A stretch of DNA of 64,000 nucleotides from an uncultured Allorhizobium sp. (GTDB lineage: Bacteria; Pseudomonadota; Alphaproteobacteria; Rhizobiales; Rhizobiaceae). Shown here piece after piece: positions 8,652 to 17,986 of this stretch. The stretch is taken from positions 1 through 64,000 of the forward strand of contig OY288189.1 in assembly GCA_958439205.1 (NCBI GenBank). Reading direction: 5' to 3'. Made by a program: the position numbers and the translations under genes. The notes under the pieces are model-generated. The model searched no databases, was not told where the DNA came from, and worked only from the letters and a program-made list of their open reading frames with translations. How positions within the stretch are numbered: the first letter of the stretch is position 1; each line of letters starts with the position of its first letter.

Positions 8652-10148
8652 TCACTCGATCGGCAGCGGACGCTCCAGCTTCTCGCTTCCCGGCGTCACG
8701 GTGCGCATGGACAGGACAGCGATCAGGACGATCGCATAGGCGACGAAGTTGTAGATGAGGCCGAGGCTCAGACCCTCGGCATAGACGGCCTTGCCGCTTA
8801 GGCCTTCTGCCGCATTGCGCGCCAGATCCGAGAAGAAGATCTCGCTGACGATGGCAATTCCGAGCGCACTTCCGACCTGCTGGATCGCCTGAAGCGCGCC
8901 AGACCCTCCACCCGCATCCTGCGGCGGGACACCCGCCAGCACGAGCTGGAACATCGGCGCGATCGCGATCCCCATGCCAAGGCCGCTCAGCAGGAACCAA
9001 GGCAAGAGCGCCATACGGTCGATGCTCTCTCCCACCGTCTGGATCTCCATGCGCAACAGGCCCATGCCGACGATGACCATCACCACGCCAACCACGACGC
9101 GGACGCGCGGGGTGATGTTGCCGAGGCGCCCCGAGATCAGCGAAGCGATGAAGATGCCGACGGAGAACGGCACGGTTGTCATGCCCGACTGAAGCGGGGT
9201 GAGGCCGTAACCCTGCTGCAGGAACATCGCAAAGATCAGGAAGAAGCCCGGCAGGGTCGAGAAGAAGGTCGCCGTCATCAGCGAGCCGATCACGTAGTTG
9301 CGGTTCTTCATCAGCGCGACGGGCAGGAGTTCGGGCGCCTTCTGCTGATGCTGGCGCCGCTCCCAGAGGCCGAAGGCGACCCCGAAGGGAATGGCCATGG
9401 CGAGCATGACGAAGCACCAGACGGGCCAGCCGAAGCCACGCCCCTCGATCAGCGGGAAAATGACGCAGAAGATCGTGAGAGCCGCGAGCGCGATGCCGCC
9501 GAAATCGTTCTTGAGCCCCGGCTTGGGTGCCAGTGCCGGGATCAGCCGCCAGCCGAGCAGAATGGTCATGATGCCGACCGGGATATTGATGAGGAAGATT
9601 GGTCGCCATCCAAGGCCCAGGACATCGAGGCTGATGAGCCAGCCGCCGAGGATCGGGCCTGATACCGAAGCGAGCCCGGCGCTTAAGCCAAACAGCGAAA
9701 AGGCCGCCGCCCTCTCCTTCGGCGGAAACATCATCTGGGCAATCGCCAGCACCTGCGGGGTCATCACCGCGGCCCCCGCCCCCTGCAGGAGACGTGCGGC
9801 AACGAGCCAGCCGATATCGGGTGCCAGTCCGCACAGAAGCGAAGCAAAGGTGAAGGCCGCCACTCCAACCAGAAACACCTGCTTCTTGCCCCTGACGTCG
9901 CCGAGACGTCCAAAGGGCAGGAGCCCGAGCGCAAAGACCAGCACGTAACCGGCCACGACCCATTCGATCTGGCTCGATGTTGCCCCAAGTTCCGACTGCA
10001 GGCTCGGCAGCGCGACATTGACGATCGTGACATCAAGCAGGTTCATGAAGTTTGCCAGCATCATCACGGCCAGCGCCGTCCAGCGCTTCGGGTATGGATG
10101 CGAGGCGTCGGCGCTGATCGTTGGTGTCGCGGGTGTCTTGGTGTGCAC
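8652..10148 (-). CDS. DHA2-family (EmrB/QacA-type) drug exporter of the MFS
   Basis: Predicted 14-helix proton-coupled exporter of 498 residues. Visible motifs are LDVTIVNVALPSLQ in helix 1 (typical of the 14-helix DHA2 group) and motif A, GRLGDVRGKK, after helix 2. The frame stays open far upstream, but a GTG at 10148 preceded by GGGGAGAC and followed by a short polar N-terminus is the likely start. It is convergent with argB (24-base gap). A partly palindromic site upstream may bind a TetR-type repressor, although no such regulator gene is adjacent. Confidence 0.88.
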   Translation of the reverse strand: MHTKTPATPTISADASHPYPKRWTALAVMMLANFMNLLDVTIVNVALPSLQSELGATSSQIEWVVAGYVLVFALGLLPFGRLGDVRGKKQVFLVGVAAFTFASLLCGLAPDIGWLVAARLLQGAGAAVMTPQVLAIAQMMFPPKERAAAFSLFGLSAGLASVSGPILGGWLISLDVLGLGWRPIFLINIPVGIMTILLGWRLIPALAPKPGLKNDFGGIALAALTIFCVIFPLIEGRGFGWPVWCFVMLAMAIPFGVAFGLWERRQHQQKAPELLPVALMKNRNYVIGSLMTATFFSTLPGFFLIFAMFLQQGYGLTPLQSGMTTVPFSVGIFIASLISGRLGNITPRVRVVVGVVMVIVGMGLLRMEIQTVGESIDRMALLPWFLLSGLGMGIAIAPMFQLVLAGVPPQDAGGGSGALQAIQQVGSALGIAIVSEIFFSDLARNAAEGLSGKAVYAEGLSLGLIYNFVAYAIVLIAVLSMRTVTPGSEKLERPLPIE

Positions 10149-10169
10149 TTTTGTCTCCCCGCCCTCGGC

Positions 10170-10198
10170 GCGCTTGTACCGTCCGGTGTATCGCGCGG
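10170..10198. promoter_or_regulatory. Candidate operator in front of the MFS exporter
   Basis: Imperfect palindrome centred on ACCG-TC-CGGT (10178-10187), flanked by CGCGC on the left and GCGCG on the right, about 22-50 bases before the GTG start. Size and layout resemble TetR-family operators at efflux genes. This is pattern only; it could be chance in GC-rich DNA. Confidence 0.3.
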
Positions 10199-10288
10199 TG
10201 TGATGGGTCGCAACGGGGCAAGAGTGTCCGTCATGGTGAGGTGGGTGTGGGGTCCCATCTCCGCCGCAAGGGGGGAGCTGCCCCTCGC

Positions 10289-11203
10289 TCACACCAGAAC
10301 CAGCAACAGCACCCCGAAGACGATCAGCACACATCCCGCGATCTCCAGCCTGTTGATGCTTTCCTTGAAGAAGATCACCGACGACGCAAAGGTGAAGAGC
10401 ATCTCGACCTGGGCCAAGGCTTTCACCACCGCCACCTGCTGCAGCGTCATGGCGGTGAACCAGCCGAAGGAGGCCGTGGCGCCGACGAAACCGACGAGGG
10501 CGCTGACTTTCCAGGCGGCCCGGACGCGGGTGAGTTCTGGCCGATCGCGCCATGCCATCCAGCAAAGCATAGACAGCGTCTGGATGGTGATGACGACACA
10601 GAGCGTGTAGCCCGCCTGCACCATTGCATCGGGTGTCGGCAGGCTCGGCGCCAGCGACAGTGAGGCGGTGCGGTAGGCGATCGCGGAGATGCCAAAGAAG
10701 AAACCGGAGGCGAGGCCGATCAGGGCGGTGCGACTGCTGACCGAGGTGACGAGGCTCAAGGGCGTGAAGGTCGTGCGGGCTACCGAGATCAGCATGACGC
10801 CGAGTATGGAGACTAGGATTGCCGCTGCGGTGCCAAGACCGATCGTCTCGCCGAAGAGGATCAGCGCCAGCAATGCTGCCTGGGCCGGTTCAGTGCGCGA
10901 ATAGGCCGTGCCGACGGCGAAGTTCCGGAAAGAGAAGAGGTGGACCAGCAGGAAGGTCGCCGTGATCTGGGCGAGTGCCCCGATGACCGCCCAGATTGCG
11001 AAGGTCGCTCCGGGCACCGGCAGCGGGCGGCCGAGGCCGAGATGCAGGATGGCGAGATAGAGGAAGGCGAAGGGCAGGCCGAAGCCGAAGCGGACGAAGG
11101 TTGCCCCTGTCGTGCCCATCCGGCCCTTGAGGTGTTTTTGCAGCGTCGAGCGCAGATTTTGCAGGAAGGCGCTGCCAACCGTGATGAGGGCCCAGAGTTC
11201 CAT
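10289..11203 (-). CDS. EamA/DMT-family transporter
   Basis: Inner-membrane protein of 304 residues with about ten hydrophobic helices. The N-terminal part (MELWALITVGSAFLQNLRST) and a segment LLVHLFSFRNFAVGTAYSRT followed by EPAQAALLALILFGE are characteristic of one EamA half; the second half ends FFKESINRLEIAGCVLIVFG. Substrate unknown. Same strand as the MFS exporter downstream with a 140-base gap. Confidence 0.85.
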   Translation of the reverse strand: MELWALITVGSAFLQNLRSTLQKHLKGRMGTTGATFVRFGFGLPFAFLYLAILHLGLGRPLPVPGATFAIWAVIGALAQITATFLLVHLFSFRNFAVGTAYSRTEPAQAALLALILFGETIGLGTAAAILVSILGVMLISVARTTFTPLSLVTSVSSRTALIGLASGFFFGISAIAYRTASLSLAPSLPTPDAMVQAGYTLCVVITIQTLSMLCWMAWRDRPELTRVRAAWKVSALVGFVGATASFGWFTAMTLQQVAVVKALAQVEMLFTFASSVIFFKESINRLEIAGCVLIVFGVLLLVLV

Positions 11204-11304
11204 GGGAGAGCGTCCAGAAAGGCCGCAGCGTAGGGATGTCGGCTTGCGGCAAGAAATCGAAAAGGTGGCGGTTTGACCGGAGCTTACGCCTCAGGTCCTG
11301 CGTC

Positions 11305-11424
11305 TCACGCCTGACGCTGGCGAATCGTGCCTGAGCTCACCGGATGGAAGCGCGCGGGAAGGCGCTTGCGGTCCTGCAGGACCACGACCCGTTCCATCGC
11401 CGAAATCGCCATCTTCTTTCCCAT
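11305..11424 (-). CDS. Possible small basic protein (39 residues), unrecognised
   Basis: From the ATG at 11424 the frame encodes 39 residues (MGKKMAISAMERVVV then LQDRKRLPARFHPV and a short tail) and is strongly biased to G/C in third positions, as real genes here are. A second in-frame ATG at 11412 has a GGGAAAGAAG purine stretch just before it. I do not recognise the family. It occupies most of an otherwise gene-free 318-base stretch between an EamA transporter and the divergent HAD hydrolase gene. It could also be chance coding bias. Confidence 0.4.
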   Translation of the reverse strand: MGKKMAISAMERVVVLQDRKRLPARFHPVSSGTIRQRQA

Positions 11425-11521
11425 CTTTCCGAGATAGCACTTCCCGAAGCGGCGACCAATGCTAATTAAAGGCAACGCGCCTGGTGTCATCAGGCCATCC
11501 GCACTGCCCCAAGAGGACCCG

Positions 11522-12241
11522 ATGAACACCCCAGCCAAGATCCCCTCGCCCGCCGATTTCGCTCATGTGCGCGACTGGGTCTTCGACCTCGACAACACGC
11601 TTTATCCACATCACATCAATCTCTTTGCACAGATCGACACGAACATGACCGCCTTCGTGGCGGAGATCCTGCAGATGGAGCCGGCCGAGGCGAAGCTTCT
11701 GCAGAAGCAGTACTACCATGAGCACGGCACGACGCTTGCCGGGCTGATGCTGCATCACAAGGTCGATCCGAACGCCTTTCTCGAGAGGGCGCATGCGATT
11801 GACTATTCAGCCCTGATCCCGGACGAGGCTCTTGGCTCGGCGATCAAGCGGCTGCCGGGGCGGAAGTTCATCTTCACCAACGGCACGGTGGCGCATGCGG
11901 AGGCGGCTGCCCGGGCGCTCGGCATTCTCGACCATTTCGACGACATCTTCGACATTGTCGCTGCCGATTACGTGCCGAAGCCGGCGGGTGCCACTTATGA
12001 CAAGTTCGCGAGCCTCAACCGCATCGACACGAAACATGCCGCGATGTTCGAGGATCTGCCGCGCAATCTGATGGTGCCGAAGGCGCTCGGCATGAAGACG
12101 GTGCTGCTCGTGCCGCGCAACCTGGGAACGGCGATCCTGGAGACCTGGGAGCGCGTCGAGAATGTCGATGCAGAAACCGTCGATTACCTGACCGACGATC
12201 TCACCAGCTTCCTGCAGGCGCTGCTGGCGGACGAGGCGTGA
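11522..12241 (+). CDS. HAD-family hydrolase, pyrimidine 5'-nucleotidase type
   Basis: Cytoplasmic phosphatase-like protein of 239 residues. HAD motif I is FDLDNTLYPH with catalytic aspartates at 22 and 24; motif II is FTNGT; motif III/IV features are KPAGATYDKF and MFEDLPRNL. The arrangement with a small helical cap matches the SDT1/Phm8-like pyrimidine 5'-nucleotidase group, which dephosphorylates nucleoside monophosphates. The start is the ATG following AGAGGACCCG; the frame is open to 11459, but that would add a poor N-terminus. No operon partner is evident. Confidence 0.88.
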   Translation: MNTPAKIPSPADFAHVRDWVFDLDNTLYPHHINLFAQIDTNMTAFVAEILQMEPAEAKLLQKQYYHEHGTTLAGLMLHHKVDPNAFLERAHAIDYSALIPDEALGSAIKRLPGRKFIFTNGTVAHAEAAARALGILDHFDDIFDIVAADYVPKPAGATYDKFASLNRIDTKHAAMFEDLPRNLMVPKALGMKTVLLVPRNLGTAILETWERVENVDAETVDYLTDDLTSFLQALLADEA

Positions 12242-12349
12242 GCGGAAGCTTACGAAAGTTTCATGCAGCTTACAGAGAGTTAAGTAGGGCCTGAGCCTTG
12301 CCGCCGCTACGGTCATCCCATCGAAGCAGACACTCGAAAGGATATCCCA

Positions 12350-13033
12350 ATGAACGGCAAGACCCTGACGCTGGCCGCCGTGGCAGCCTCTCTCCTCATC
12401 GGCACCACCGCCGGCGGCGCCTTTGCGCAGGACCGCGGCGAGCGCCGTGGCGGCCCTGGCCGTGGCGGTCCGGAAGTGATGTTCGTGCAGATGCTGCAGC
12501 AGCATGACACGAACAAGGACGGCAAGATCAGCAAGGAAGAAGCGACGGCCGCCGGCACTGCGATGTTCACGGCCATCGATGCCGACAAGGACGGCGTGCT
12601 GACCCCTGGCGAGATGCGGCAGCACCGCGAAGCCATGCGTGAAGAAAACAAGGCAGCCCGCGAGGCCATGCGGGCCGAGCGCCAGGCGGCACGCGAAGCA
12701 GCCAAGGCCGATGCGCCAACCCCGCCCCCGGGTGATGCACCCCAGGAACAGGCCATGAATGACGATGGTCCGCGTGGCGAGGGCAAGGGCCCGCACGGCA
12801 AACGCCACGGCTGGCACAATGAAAGTGCCGAGCGCGGCGAGGATCGCGGTGGTCGGGACGGCATGCGTGGCCAGGGCCGAATGATGCGGGTCGCGGATAC
12901 CGACGAGAACGGTCAGATCAGCCAGGCGGAAGCAACCGCCATGGCCGACAAGATGTTCACCCGGATGGACCGCAACAAGGATGGCGTCATCAGCGCCGAC
13001 GACATGCCGAAGCGGCCGATCATGATGCGCTGA
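12350..13033 (+). CDS. Secreted four-EF-hand calcium-binding protein
   Basis: Protein of 227 residues with a signal peptide (hydrophobic 5-25, cleavage likely after AFA at 26). Four canonical 12-residue EF-hand loops are visible: DTNKDGKISKEE (53-64), DADKDGVLTPGE (77-88), DTDENGQISQAE (183-194) and DRNKDGVISADD (207-218). The two pairs are separated by about 90 residues rich in Arg, Glu, Ala and Gly/His. It is probably a periplasmic or exported calcium-binding protein; partners are unknown. AAAGGA precedes the ATG. It shares a terminator with the convergent LOG-family gene. Confidence 0.9.
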   Translation: MNGKTLTLAAVAASLLIGTTAGGAFAQDRGERRGGPGRGGPEVMFVQMLQQHDTNKDGKISKEEATAAGTAMFTAIDADKDGVLTPGEMRQHREAMREENKAAREAMRAERQAAREAAKADAPTPPPGDAPQEQAMNDDGPRGEGKGPHGKRHGWHNESAERGEDRGGRDGMRGQGRMMRVADTDENGQISQAEATAMADKMFTRMDRNKDGVISADDMPKRPIMMR

Positions 13034-13066
13034 TCGGAAGATCAGCACAGCACTGGAAGAAACGGG

Positions 13067-13087
13067 CGGCCCCTTATGGGGCCGTTT
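13067..13087. terminator. Shared hairpin terminator of the EF-hand and LOG genes
   Basis: Perfect arms CGGCCCC (13067-13073) and GGGGCCG (13078-13084) with a TTAT loop, followed by TTT on the plus strand. The loop and right arm form the last codons of the convergent LOG-family gene, whose stop is at 13074. Confidence 0.6.
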
Positions 13088-13952
13088 CGTCGTTCAGGTC
13101 ATAGAAGTCGGCGATGATCTTCCAGGCTTCTTCCGCAGTCTCGGCAAACTGGAAGAGATCAAGATCCTCGGGCGCGATCGTGCCAAAGGCTGCGAGCGCC
13201 TCGAAATTGATGATGTCCTCCCAGAAGGCACGCGAGAACAGGATGAGTGGGATCGGCGCCATGCGCTTGGTCTGGATCAGCGTCACGGTCTCGAAGAGTT
13301 CGTCCAGCGTGCCGAAGCCGCCGGGGAAGATGGTGATCGCCTTGGCGCGCATCAGGAAATGCATCTTGCGGATGGCGAAGTAGTGGAAGTTGAAGCTGAG
13401 CTCCGGCGTGACATAGGGGTTGGGCGCCTGCTCGTGTGGCAGGACGATGTTGAGGCCGACCGAGGGGGCGCCGACCTCTGACGCGCCGCGATTGCCCGCT
13501 TCCATGACGCCTGGACCACCACCAGTCACCACGACATATTCGTGGTAGTCCATCTTCTTTGCCTGGGCGGAGCAGAGCTGCGCGAACTTGCGGGCCTCTT
13601 CGTAGTAGATCGAGGCGTTTTCCAGGTTCTTCTTCTGGATGTCGTTCTTCGCCGCCCAGGCCGCCTCGCCGGGGGCCGGGATGCGGGCACCGCCGAACAT
13701 GACAACCGTCGACTTGATGCTACGCTCGGTGAGGATCATCTCCGTTTTCAGGAGTTCGAGCTGCAGGCGGACGGGGCGAAGCTCCTCGCGGCAGAGGAAT
13801 TCATCGTCAACATAGGCGAGCGTATAGGACGAAGACGCGGACTGCGGGGTGCGCGGAATGACCTGCGCCGTCTGCTTGTCGGTCGAGCTATCCTTTAGCG
13901 GATCCCAGGATCCATCCTTGCGCCTGTGCTTGCCGTTCTTCCACCGTGCCAT
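13074..13952 (-). CDS. LOG-family protein (TIGR00730 Rossmann fold)
   Basis: Protein of 292 residues with the lysine-decarboxylase-like/LOG motifs VTGGGPGVMEAGNRGA and FPGGFGTLDELFE (PGGxGTxxE). Members with these motifs can release free cytokinin from its riboside monophosphate, or more generally cleave nucleotide N-glycosidic bonds. This longer form, with about 90 residues before the core, is a common conserved bacterial variant whose role is less certain. The frame is open far upstream through dapD, but the ATG at 13952 begins the recognisable N-terminus. It is divergent from dapD. Confidence 0.88.
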   Translation of the reverse strand: MARWKNGKHRRKDGSWDPLKDSSTDKQTAQVIPRTPQSASSSYTLAYVDDEFLCREELRPVRLQLELLKTEMILTERSIKSTVVMFGGARIPAPGEAAWAAKNDIQKKNLENASIYYEEARKFAQLCSAQAKKMDYHEYVVVTGGGPGVMEAGNRGASEVGAPSVGLNIVLPHEQAPNPYVTPELSFNFHYFAIRKMHFLMRAKAITIFPGGFGTLDELFETVTLIQTKRMAPIPLILFSRAFWEDIINFEALAAFGTIAPEDLDLFQFAETAEEAWKIIADFYDLNDETAP

Positions 13953-14090
13953 GCCTCTTCCTTTCCAAAACGCAGAGCTCCTGCGGCTGTTTTCTTCCAG
14001 CCCTTTATGCGCTAGAGCTTTGCGCGAATTTTCGATCAGATCCTGATCGTTTCCATCCCCACGGTAGACAACGAAGTTTAAGGAATTCAG

Positions 14091-14951
14091 ATGAGCGCCT
14101 CCGATCTCACCCAGCTCGAACACGTCATCGAAGCGGCATTCGACAACCGCGATACGGTTTCGACCACCACCACGGGCGAGATCCGCGATGCCGTCGAGAC
14201 GGCGCTCAACCTCCTGGACAGCGGCAAGGTTCGCGTCGCAGCCCGCGGCGAAGACGGGACCTGGACCGTGCATCAGTGGCTGAAGAAGGCCGTGCTCCTT
14301 TCCTTCCGCCTGAACGACATGGAAGTCGTCAAGGGCGGCCCGGGCGCTTCCACCTGGTGGGACAAGGTGCCGTCGAAGTTCGAAGGCTGGGGCGAAAACC
14401 AGTTCCGCTCGGCCGGCTTCCGCGCCGTACCGAACGCCGTCGTCCGCCGCTCGGCCTACATCTCCAAGGGCGTCGTCCTGATGCCGTCCTTCGTCAATCT
14501 CGGCGCCTATGTCGGTGAAAACTCCATGGTAGACACCTGGGCGACCGTCGGCTCCTGCGCCCAGATCGGTGCAAACGTGCATCTCTCCGGCGGCGTCGGT
14601 ATCGGCGGCGTGCTCGAGCCTCTGCAGGCCGGCCCGACGATCATCGAGGACAACTGCTTCATCGGCGCGCGCTCTGAAGTCGTCGAGGGCTGCATCATCC
14701 GCGAAGGCTCGGTGCTCGGCATGGGCGTCTACATCGGCAAGTCGACCAAGATCGTTGATCGCGCCACCGGCGAAGTGATGTATGGCGAAGTGCCGCCTTA
14801 TTCCGTCGTCGTTGCCGGCTCGATGCCCTCGGGCAATGCCGTGATGGCAAACGGTCTGCCGGCACCGCATCTCTACTGCGCCGTCATCGTCAAGCGCGTC
14901 GACGAGAAGACCCGCTCGAAGACGGGCATCAACGAACTGCTGCGCGACTAA
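14091..14951 (+). CDS. dapD: 2,3,4,5-tetrahydropyridine-2,6-dicarboxylate N-succinyltransferase
   Basis: Succinylase-branch step of diaminopimelate/lysine synthesis, using succinyl-CoA. The 286-residue protein has an N-terminal helical domain, [20 protein letters not shown], and a left-handed beta-helix of hexapeptide repeats (about 120-230: [20 protein letters not shown], then [19 protein letters not shown]). AAGGA precedes the ATG. It works with dapE at 15438, separated only by a small membrane-protein gene. Confidence 0.96.
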   Translation: MSASDLTQLEHVIEAAFDNRDTVSTTTTGEIRDAVETALNLLDSGKVRVAARGEDGTWTVHQWLKKAVLLSFRLNDMEVVKGGPGASTWWDKVPSKFEGWGENQFRSAGFRAVPNAVVRRSAYISKGVVLMPSFVNLGAYVGENSMVDTWATVGSCAQIGANVHLSGGVGIGGVLEPLQAGPTIIEDNCFIGARSEVVEGCIIREGSVLGMGVYIGKSTKIVDRATGEVMYGEVPPYSVVVAGSMPSGNAVMANGLPAPHLYCAVIVKRVDEKTRSKTGINELLRD

Positions 14952-14958
14952 GCCCCTC

Positions 14959-15333
14959 ATGGCCTTGCCGGGGCGGGAGACAACGGTCGGCTGGGCGCTC
15001 TTCCAATGGGACGGGCGCATCGGCAGGCGCGTCTTCATCCTCGGCACGCTGTTCTGGATGATGGCGAACGCGGCCGTGATCGCGTTCGTGACGGGATCGG
15101 ACGACATTTCGCCCGGCTCGTTTTCGCTTTTCCTGACGACTGCGAGCCTCTCGCTCGTCTCGCTGCTGATGCTGGGCACGAAGCGGCTGCATGATATCGG
15201 CATGCCGGGCATGGCGTCCGTTCTCTTGCTGCTGCCTGCCTTTTCGCTGATCCTTTTCTTCGTGCTCTGCGTCTGGCCACCGGTGCGGGACGACAACCGT
15301 TACGGGCCGGGATCGGACATGCGTTCGTCCTGA
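14959..15333 (+). CDS. DUF805-family membrane protein
   Basis: Protein of 124 residues with about four hydrophobic segments and the DUF805 pattern: an early FQWDGRIGRRVFILG (15 residues), then GTKRLHDIGMPG in the middle and a C-terminal WPPVRDDNRYGPG. The family is widespread but of unknown function. It begins 7 bases after the dapD stop and probably shares its transcript. In-frame ATG at 14959 fits the normal size. Confidence 0.82.
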   Translation: MALPGRETTVGWALFQWDGRIGRRVFILGTLFWMMANAAVIAFVTGSDDISPGSFSLFLTTASLSLVSLLMLGTKRLHDIGMPGMASVLLLLPAFSLILFFVLCVWPPVRDDNRYGPGSDMRSS

Positions 15334-15437
15334 GCGGTGGGTGACAGGTTCGGGCGGATCAGCTAAGTCTGGCTCATCTTCTCAAGGCACCGACGGCCGG
15401 GCTGAACCGGACCTCGGTCAATCCCGTAAAAGTGTTC

Positions 15438-16631
15438 ATGACCGCTACCAATCCCGTCGATGTTCTCCAGGCCCTCATTCGCTGCCCTTCCGTCACGCCT
15501 GCTGAAGGCGGTGCGCTCAGTGTGCTCGAAAACCTGCTCTCGCCTCTCGGTTTCCGCGTCGATCGCATGATCGCAAAGGACGAGGGCACGCCCGATATCG
15601 AAAACCTCTATGCACGCGCCGGGACGGATGGCCCGCATCTGATGTTTGCCGGCCACAGCGATGTCGTGCCGGTTGGTGCCGAGACAGACTGGAGCGCTGG
15701 CCCGTTCTCCGGCGACATCAGAGACGGCATGCTTTATGGCCGTGGCGCGGTCGACATGAAGGGCGGGATCGCCTGCTTCATCGCCGCCTATGCGCGACAG
15801 GTCGAAGCCGGCAAGGTGCCGAAGGGCTCGGTCTCGCTGCTGATCACTGGCGACGAGGAAGGCCCTGCCGTCAACGGCACAGTGAAACTGCTCGAATGGG
15901 CGGCGGAACGTGGCGAGCGCTGGGATGCCTGCCTGGTCGGCGAGCCGACCAATCCCGATGCACTCGGCGACATGATCAAGATCGGCCGGCGCGGCTCGGT
16001 TTCGGGCACCGTAACGATCAAGGGCGTGCAGGGTCACGCGGCCTATCCGCATCTCGCCGACAATCCGGTGCGCGGTGCGCTGTCGCTGGCGAAAAGCCTG
16101 ATGTTCCCGGCCTTCGACACCGGCACGGAGAACTTCCAGCCGTCGAACCTTGAAGTCACCACCATCGATGTCGGCAATGCGGCGACGAATGTCATTCCGG
16201 CTTCGGCGCGCTTCAAGTTCAACATCCGCTTCAACGACGTCTGGACCGCCGATAGCGTCAAGGCCGAGATCATTCGCCGTCTCGATGCGGCCGCGGTTGA
16301 TCCCGAGCTACGGCCGGATCGTGCAGCGATCGGCTACGACATCACCTGGTCGGAACGTCCAAGCCATGTTTTCCTGACGCGCAATAACGCGCTGATTGCC
16401 TCGCTGTCGGGTGCGATCGAGACGGTGACAGGCAAGGTGCCGAAGCTCTCGACGACCGGCGGCACGTCGGATGCACGGTTCATCAAGGATTACTGCCCGG
16501 TCGTCGAATTCGGCCTCGTGGGGCAGACCATGCACATGGTGGACGAGCGGGTCGCCGTTTCGGATCTGGAAACGCTCACTGTGATCTACCAGACCTTCAT
16601 CGAGCAGTGGTTTGCCCATGCCGACGCTTAA
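15438..16631 (+). CDS. dapE: Succinyl-diaminopimelate desuccinylase
   Basis: Zinc amidohydrolase of the M20 family, releasing L,L-diaminopimelate. The 397-residue protein shows the metal/catalytic motifs GHSDVVP (H73, D75), [10 protein letters not shown] (D106), and GDEEGP (E140-E141), a dimerisation domain in the middle (about 180-295) and the C-terminal metal-binding [16 protein letters not shown] two codons earlier (15432) is possible. Its end overlaps the next gene by 14 bases. Confidence 0.95.
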   Translation: MTATNPVDVLQALIRCPSVTPAEGGALSVLENLLSPLGFRVDRMIAKDEGTPDIENLYARAGTDGPHLMFAGHSDVVPVGAETDWSAGPFSGDIRDGMLYGRGAVDMKGGIACFIAAYARQVEAGKVPKGSVSLLITGDEEGPAVNGTVKLLEWAAERGERWDACLVGEPTNPDALGDMIKIGRRGSVSGTVTIKGVQGHAAYPHLADNPVRGALSLAKSLMFPAFDTGTENFQPSNLEVTTIDVGNAATNVIPASARFKFNIRFNDVWTADSVKAEIIRRLDAAAVDPELRPDRAAIGYDITWSERPSHVFLTRNNALIASLSGAIETVTGKVPKLSTTGGTSDARFIKDYCPVVEFGLVGQTMHMVDERVAVSDLETLTVIYQTFIEQWFAHADA

Positions 16632-17214
16632 GGAGGTCGAGTTCTATCTCAAGGGCCTCTGGCTGCTGTTCAAGCAGGATCCATCAGGCTTTGCCTATCT
16701 GGACCTTACCGACCGGGGCGCGATGCGCTCCTTCTGGGCGATCCTCTGGGCGCTGCCCGCAATCCTGATCTCCTTTGCCTGGTGGCGCCTGCTCTATCTC
16801 CAGGGCCTGCCGGAGGGCACCGAGACAGGCGGCCTGTTCTTCTTCCGCCTGGCGCTGGTCGAGGCGTCCAACTGGCTTTTCCCGCTGATATTGCTGGGCA
16901 TTCTCTGCTGGATGGTCGGGATCGGCGAGAAATACGCATCGATGGTCGTGGCGATCAACTGGCTCGCCGTGCCGGTATCCTATTCCTACGGTTTGCTGGT
17001 GCTGTTGATGATGTTCTTGCCGGCTCTTGCCGGCGTCGTGGCATTCCTGTGGCTACTCCTCATGATCACGCTGATCGCGGCTCTCTTCCGCATCGTCAGG
17101 ATGATCGTGGGCGACCAGTTGCTGATGGTCTCGACCATCATCATGGTGCTGCTCGTGCCGTCGATGATCATCGCGGAAGTGCTGGAACGCTATCTCGGCG
17201 TTTATCCGGGCTGA
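16618..17214 (+). CDS. Integral membrane protein of unknown function
   Basis: Protein of 198 residues with five or six strongly hydrophobic segments (about 40-60, 72-100, 106-125, 126-155, 160-180) and a short cytoplasmic N-terminus ([20 protein letters not shown]). I do not recognise a named family with certainty; a Yip1-like arrangement is possible. The ATG lies inside the end of dapE in another frame, so translation is probably coupled to dapE. It is convergent with truA, 7 bases away. Confidence 0.75.
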   Translation: MPTLKEVEFYLKGLWLLFKQDPSGFAYLDLTDRGAMRSFWAILWALPAILISFAWWRLLYLQGLPEGTETGGLFFFRLALVEASNWLFPLILLGILCWMVGIGEKYASMVVAINWLAVPVSYSYGLLVLLMMFLPALAGVVAFLWLLLMITLIAALFRIVRMIVGDQLLMVSTIIMVLLVPSMIIAEVLERYLGVYPG

Positions 17215-17221
17215 ACCCGGC

Positions 17222-17986
17222 TCAGATCCCGGCCTCGTCGCCGGGATAATCCACCCTCATGAAGAAAAGTCCTTCCGGTGGCGCGACCGGCCCGCAGGCT
17301 GCACGATTGCGGGCGTCGAGCGCTGCGCGCACATCTGAAGGTGTCATCTTGCCCTCGCCCGCGAGCTTCAGCGTGCCGGCGAAAGAGCGGATCTGGTTAT
17401 GCAGGAAGCTCTGGGCGGTGGCGCGGATCTCGATGAGTTCACCAGAGCAAGTGACATCCAGGCGATCGAGCGTCCGCACCGGGCTTTTCGCCTGACAATG
17501 GGCGGAGCGGAAGGTGGTGAAGTCGTGGTGACCGACGAGCTGCTGGGCAGCTTCGTGCATGGCCTCGGGATCGAGCGGCTTCGGCACCCACCAGGCACGC
17601 TTGTCCTCCAGCGCCAGACGTGCCGGTCGGGTGATGATGCGGTAGAGATAATGGCGGCGGAGCGCCGAGAAGCGGGCGTCGAATTCATCCGGCACAGCCT
17701 GCACATCGAGCACGGCGACTTGTTCGGACGCCATCGCCAGATGGGCGTTCAGGGCATTGCGCAGCTTGTGCGGCACCCAGGCGCGCGCGAGGTCGGCATG
17801 GATCACCTGGCCCATAGCGTGGACGCCGGAATCGGTGCGGCCGGCACCCCGGATGACGACGGTCTCGCTGGTCAGCGACAGGATCGCCTGTTCGAGAGCG
17901 GCCTGGATGGAATGGCCGTTCTCCTGGCGCTGCCAGCCAACATAGGCCGAGCCATCATATTCGACGGTCATCCGAAAGCGGGGCAT
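17222..17986 (-). CDS. truA: tRNA pseudouridine(38-40) synthase
   Basis: Modifies uridines 38-40 of the anticodon stem. In 254 residues the catalytic motif [14 protein letters not shown] is present, with the nucleophilic aspartate at residue 52, and the later [13 protein letters not shown] and [13 protein letters not shown] stretches fit TruA. Its ATG overlaps the fmt stop by 4 bases or fewer, so it ends a def-fmt-truA operon on the minus strand. Confidence 0.95.
   Translation of the reverse strand: MPRFRMTVEYDGSAYVGWQRQENGHSIQAALEQAILSLTSETVVIRGAGRTDSGVHAMGQVIHADLARAWVPHKLRNALNAHLAMASEQVAVLDVQAVPDEFDARFSALRRHYLYRIITRPARLALEDKRAWWVPKPLDPEAMHEAAQQLVGHHDFTTFRSAHCQAKSPVRTLDRLDVTCSGELIEIRATAQSFLHNQIRSFAGTLKLAGEGKMTPSDVRAALDARNRAACGPVAPPEGLFFMRVDYPGDEAGI

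Noticed and set aside
13953-15296. Upstream extension of the LOG-family frame through dapD
   Set aside because: The extension is antisense to dapD, which is certain; the LOG protein begins properly at 13952.
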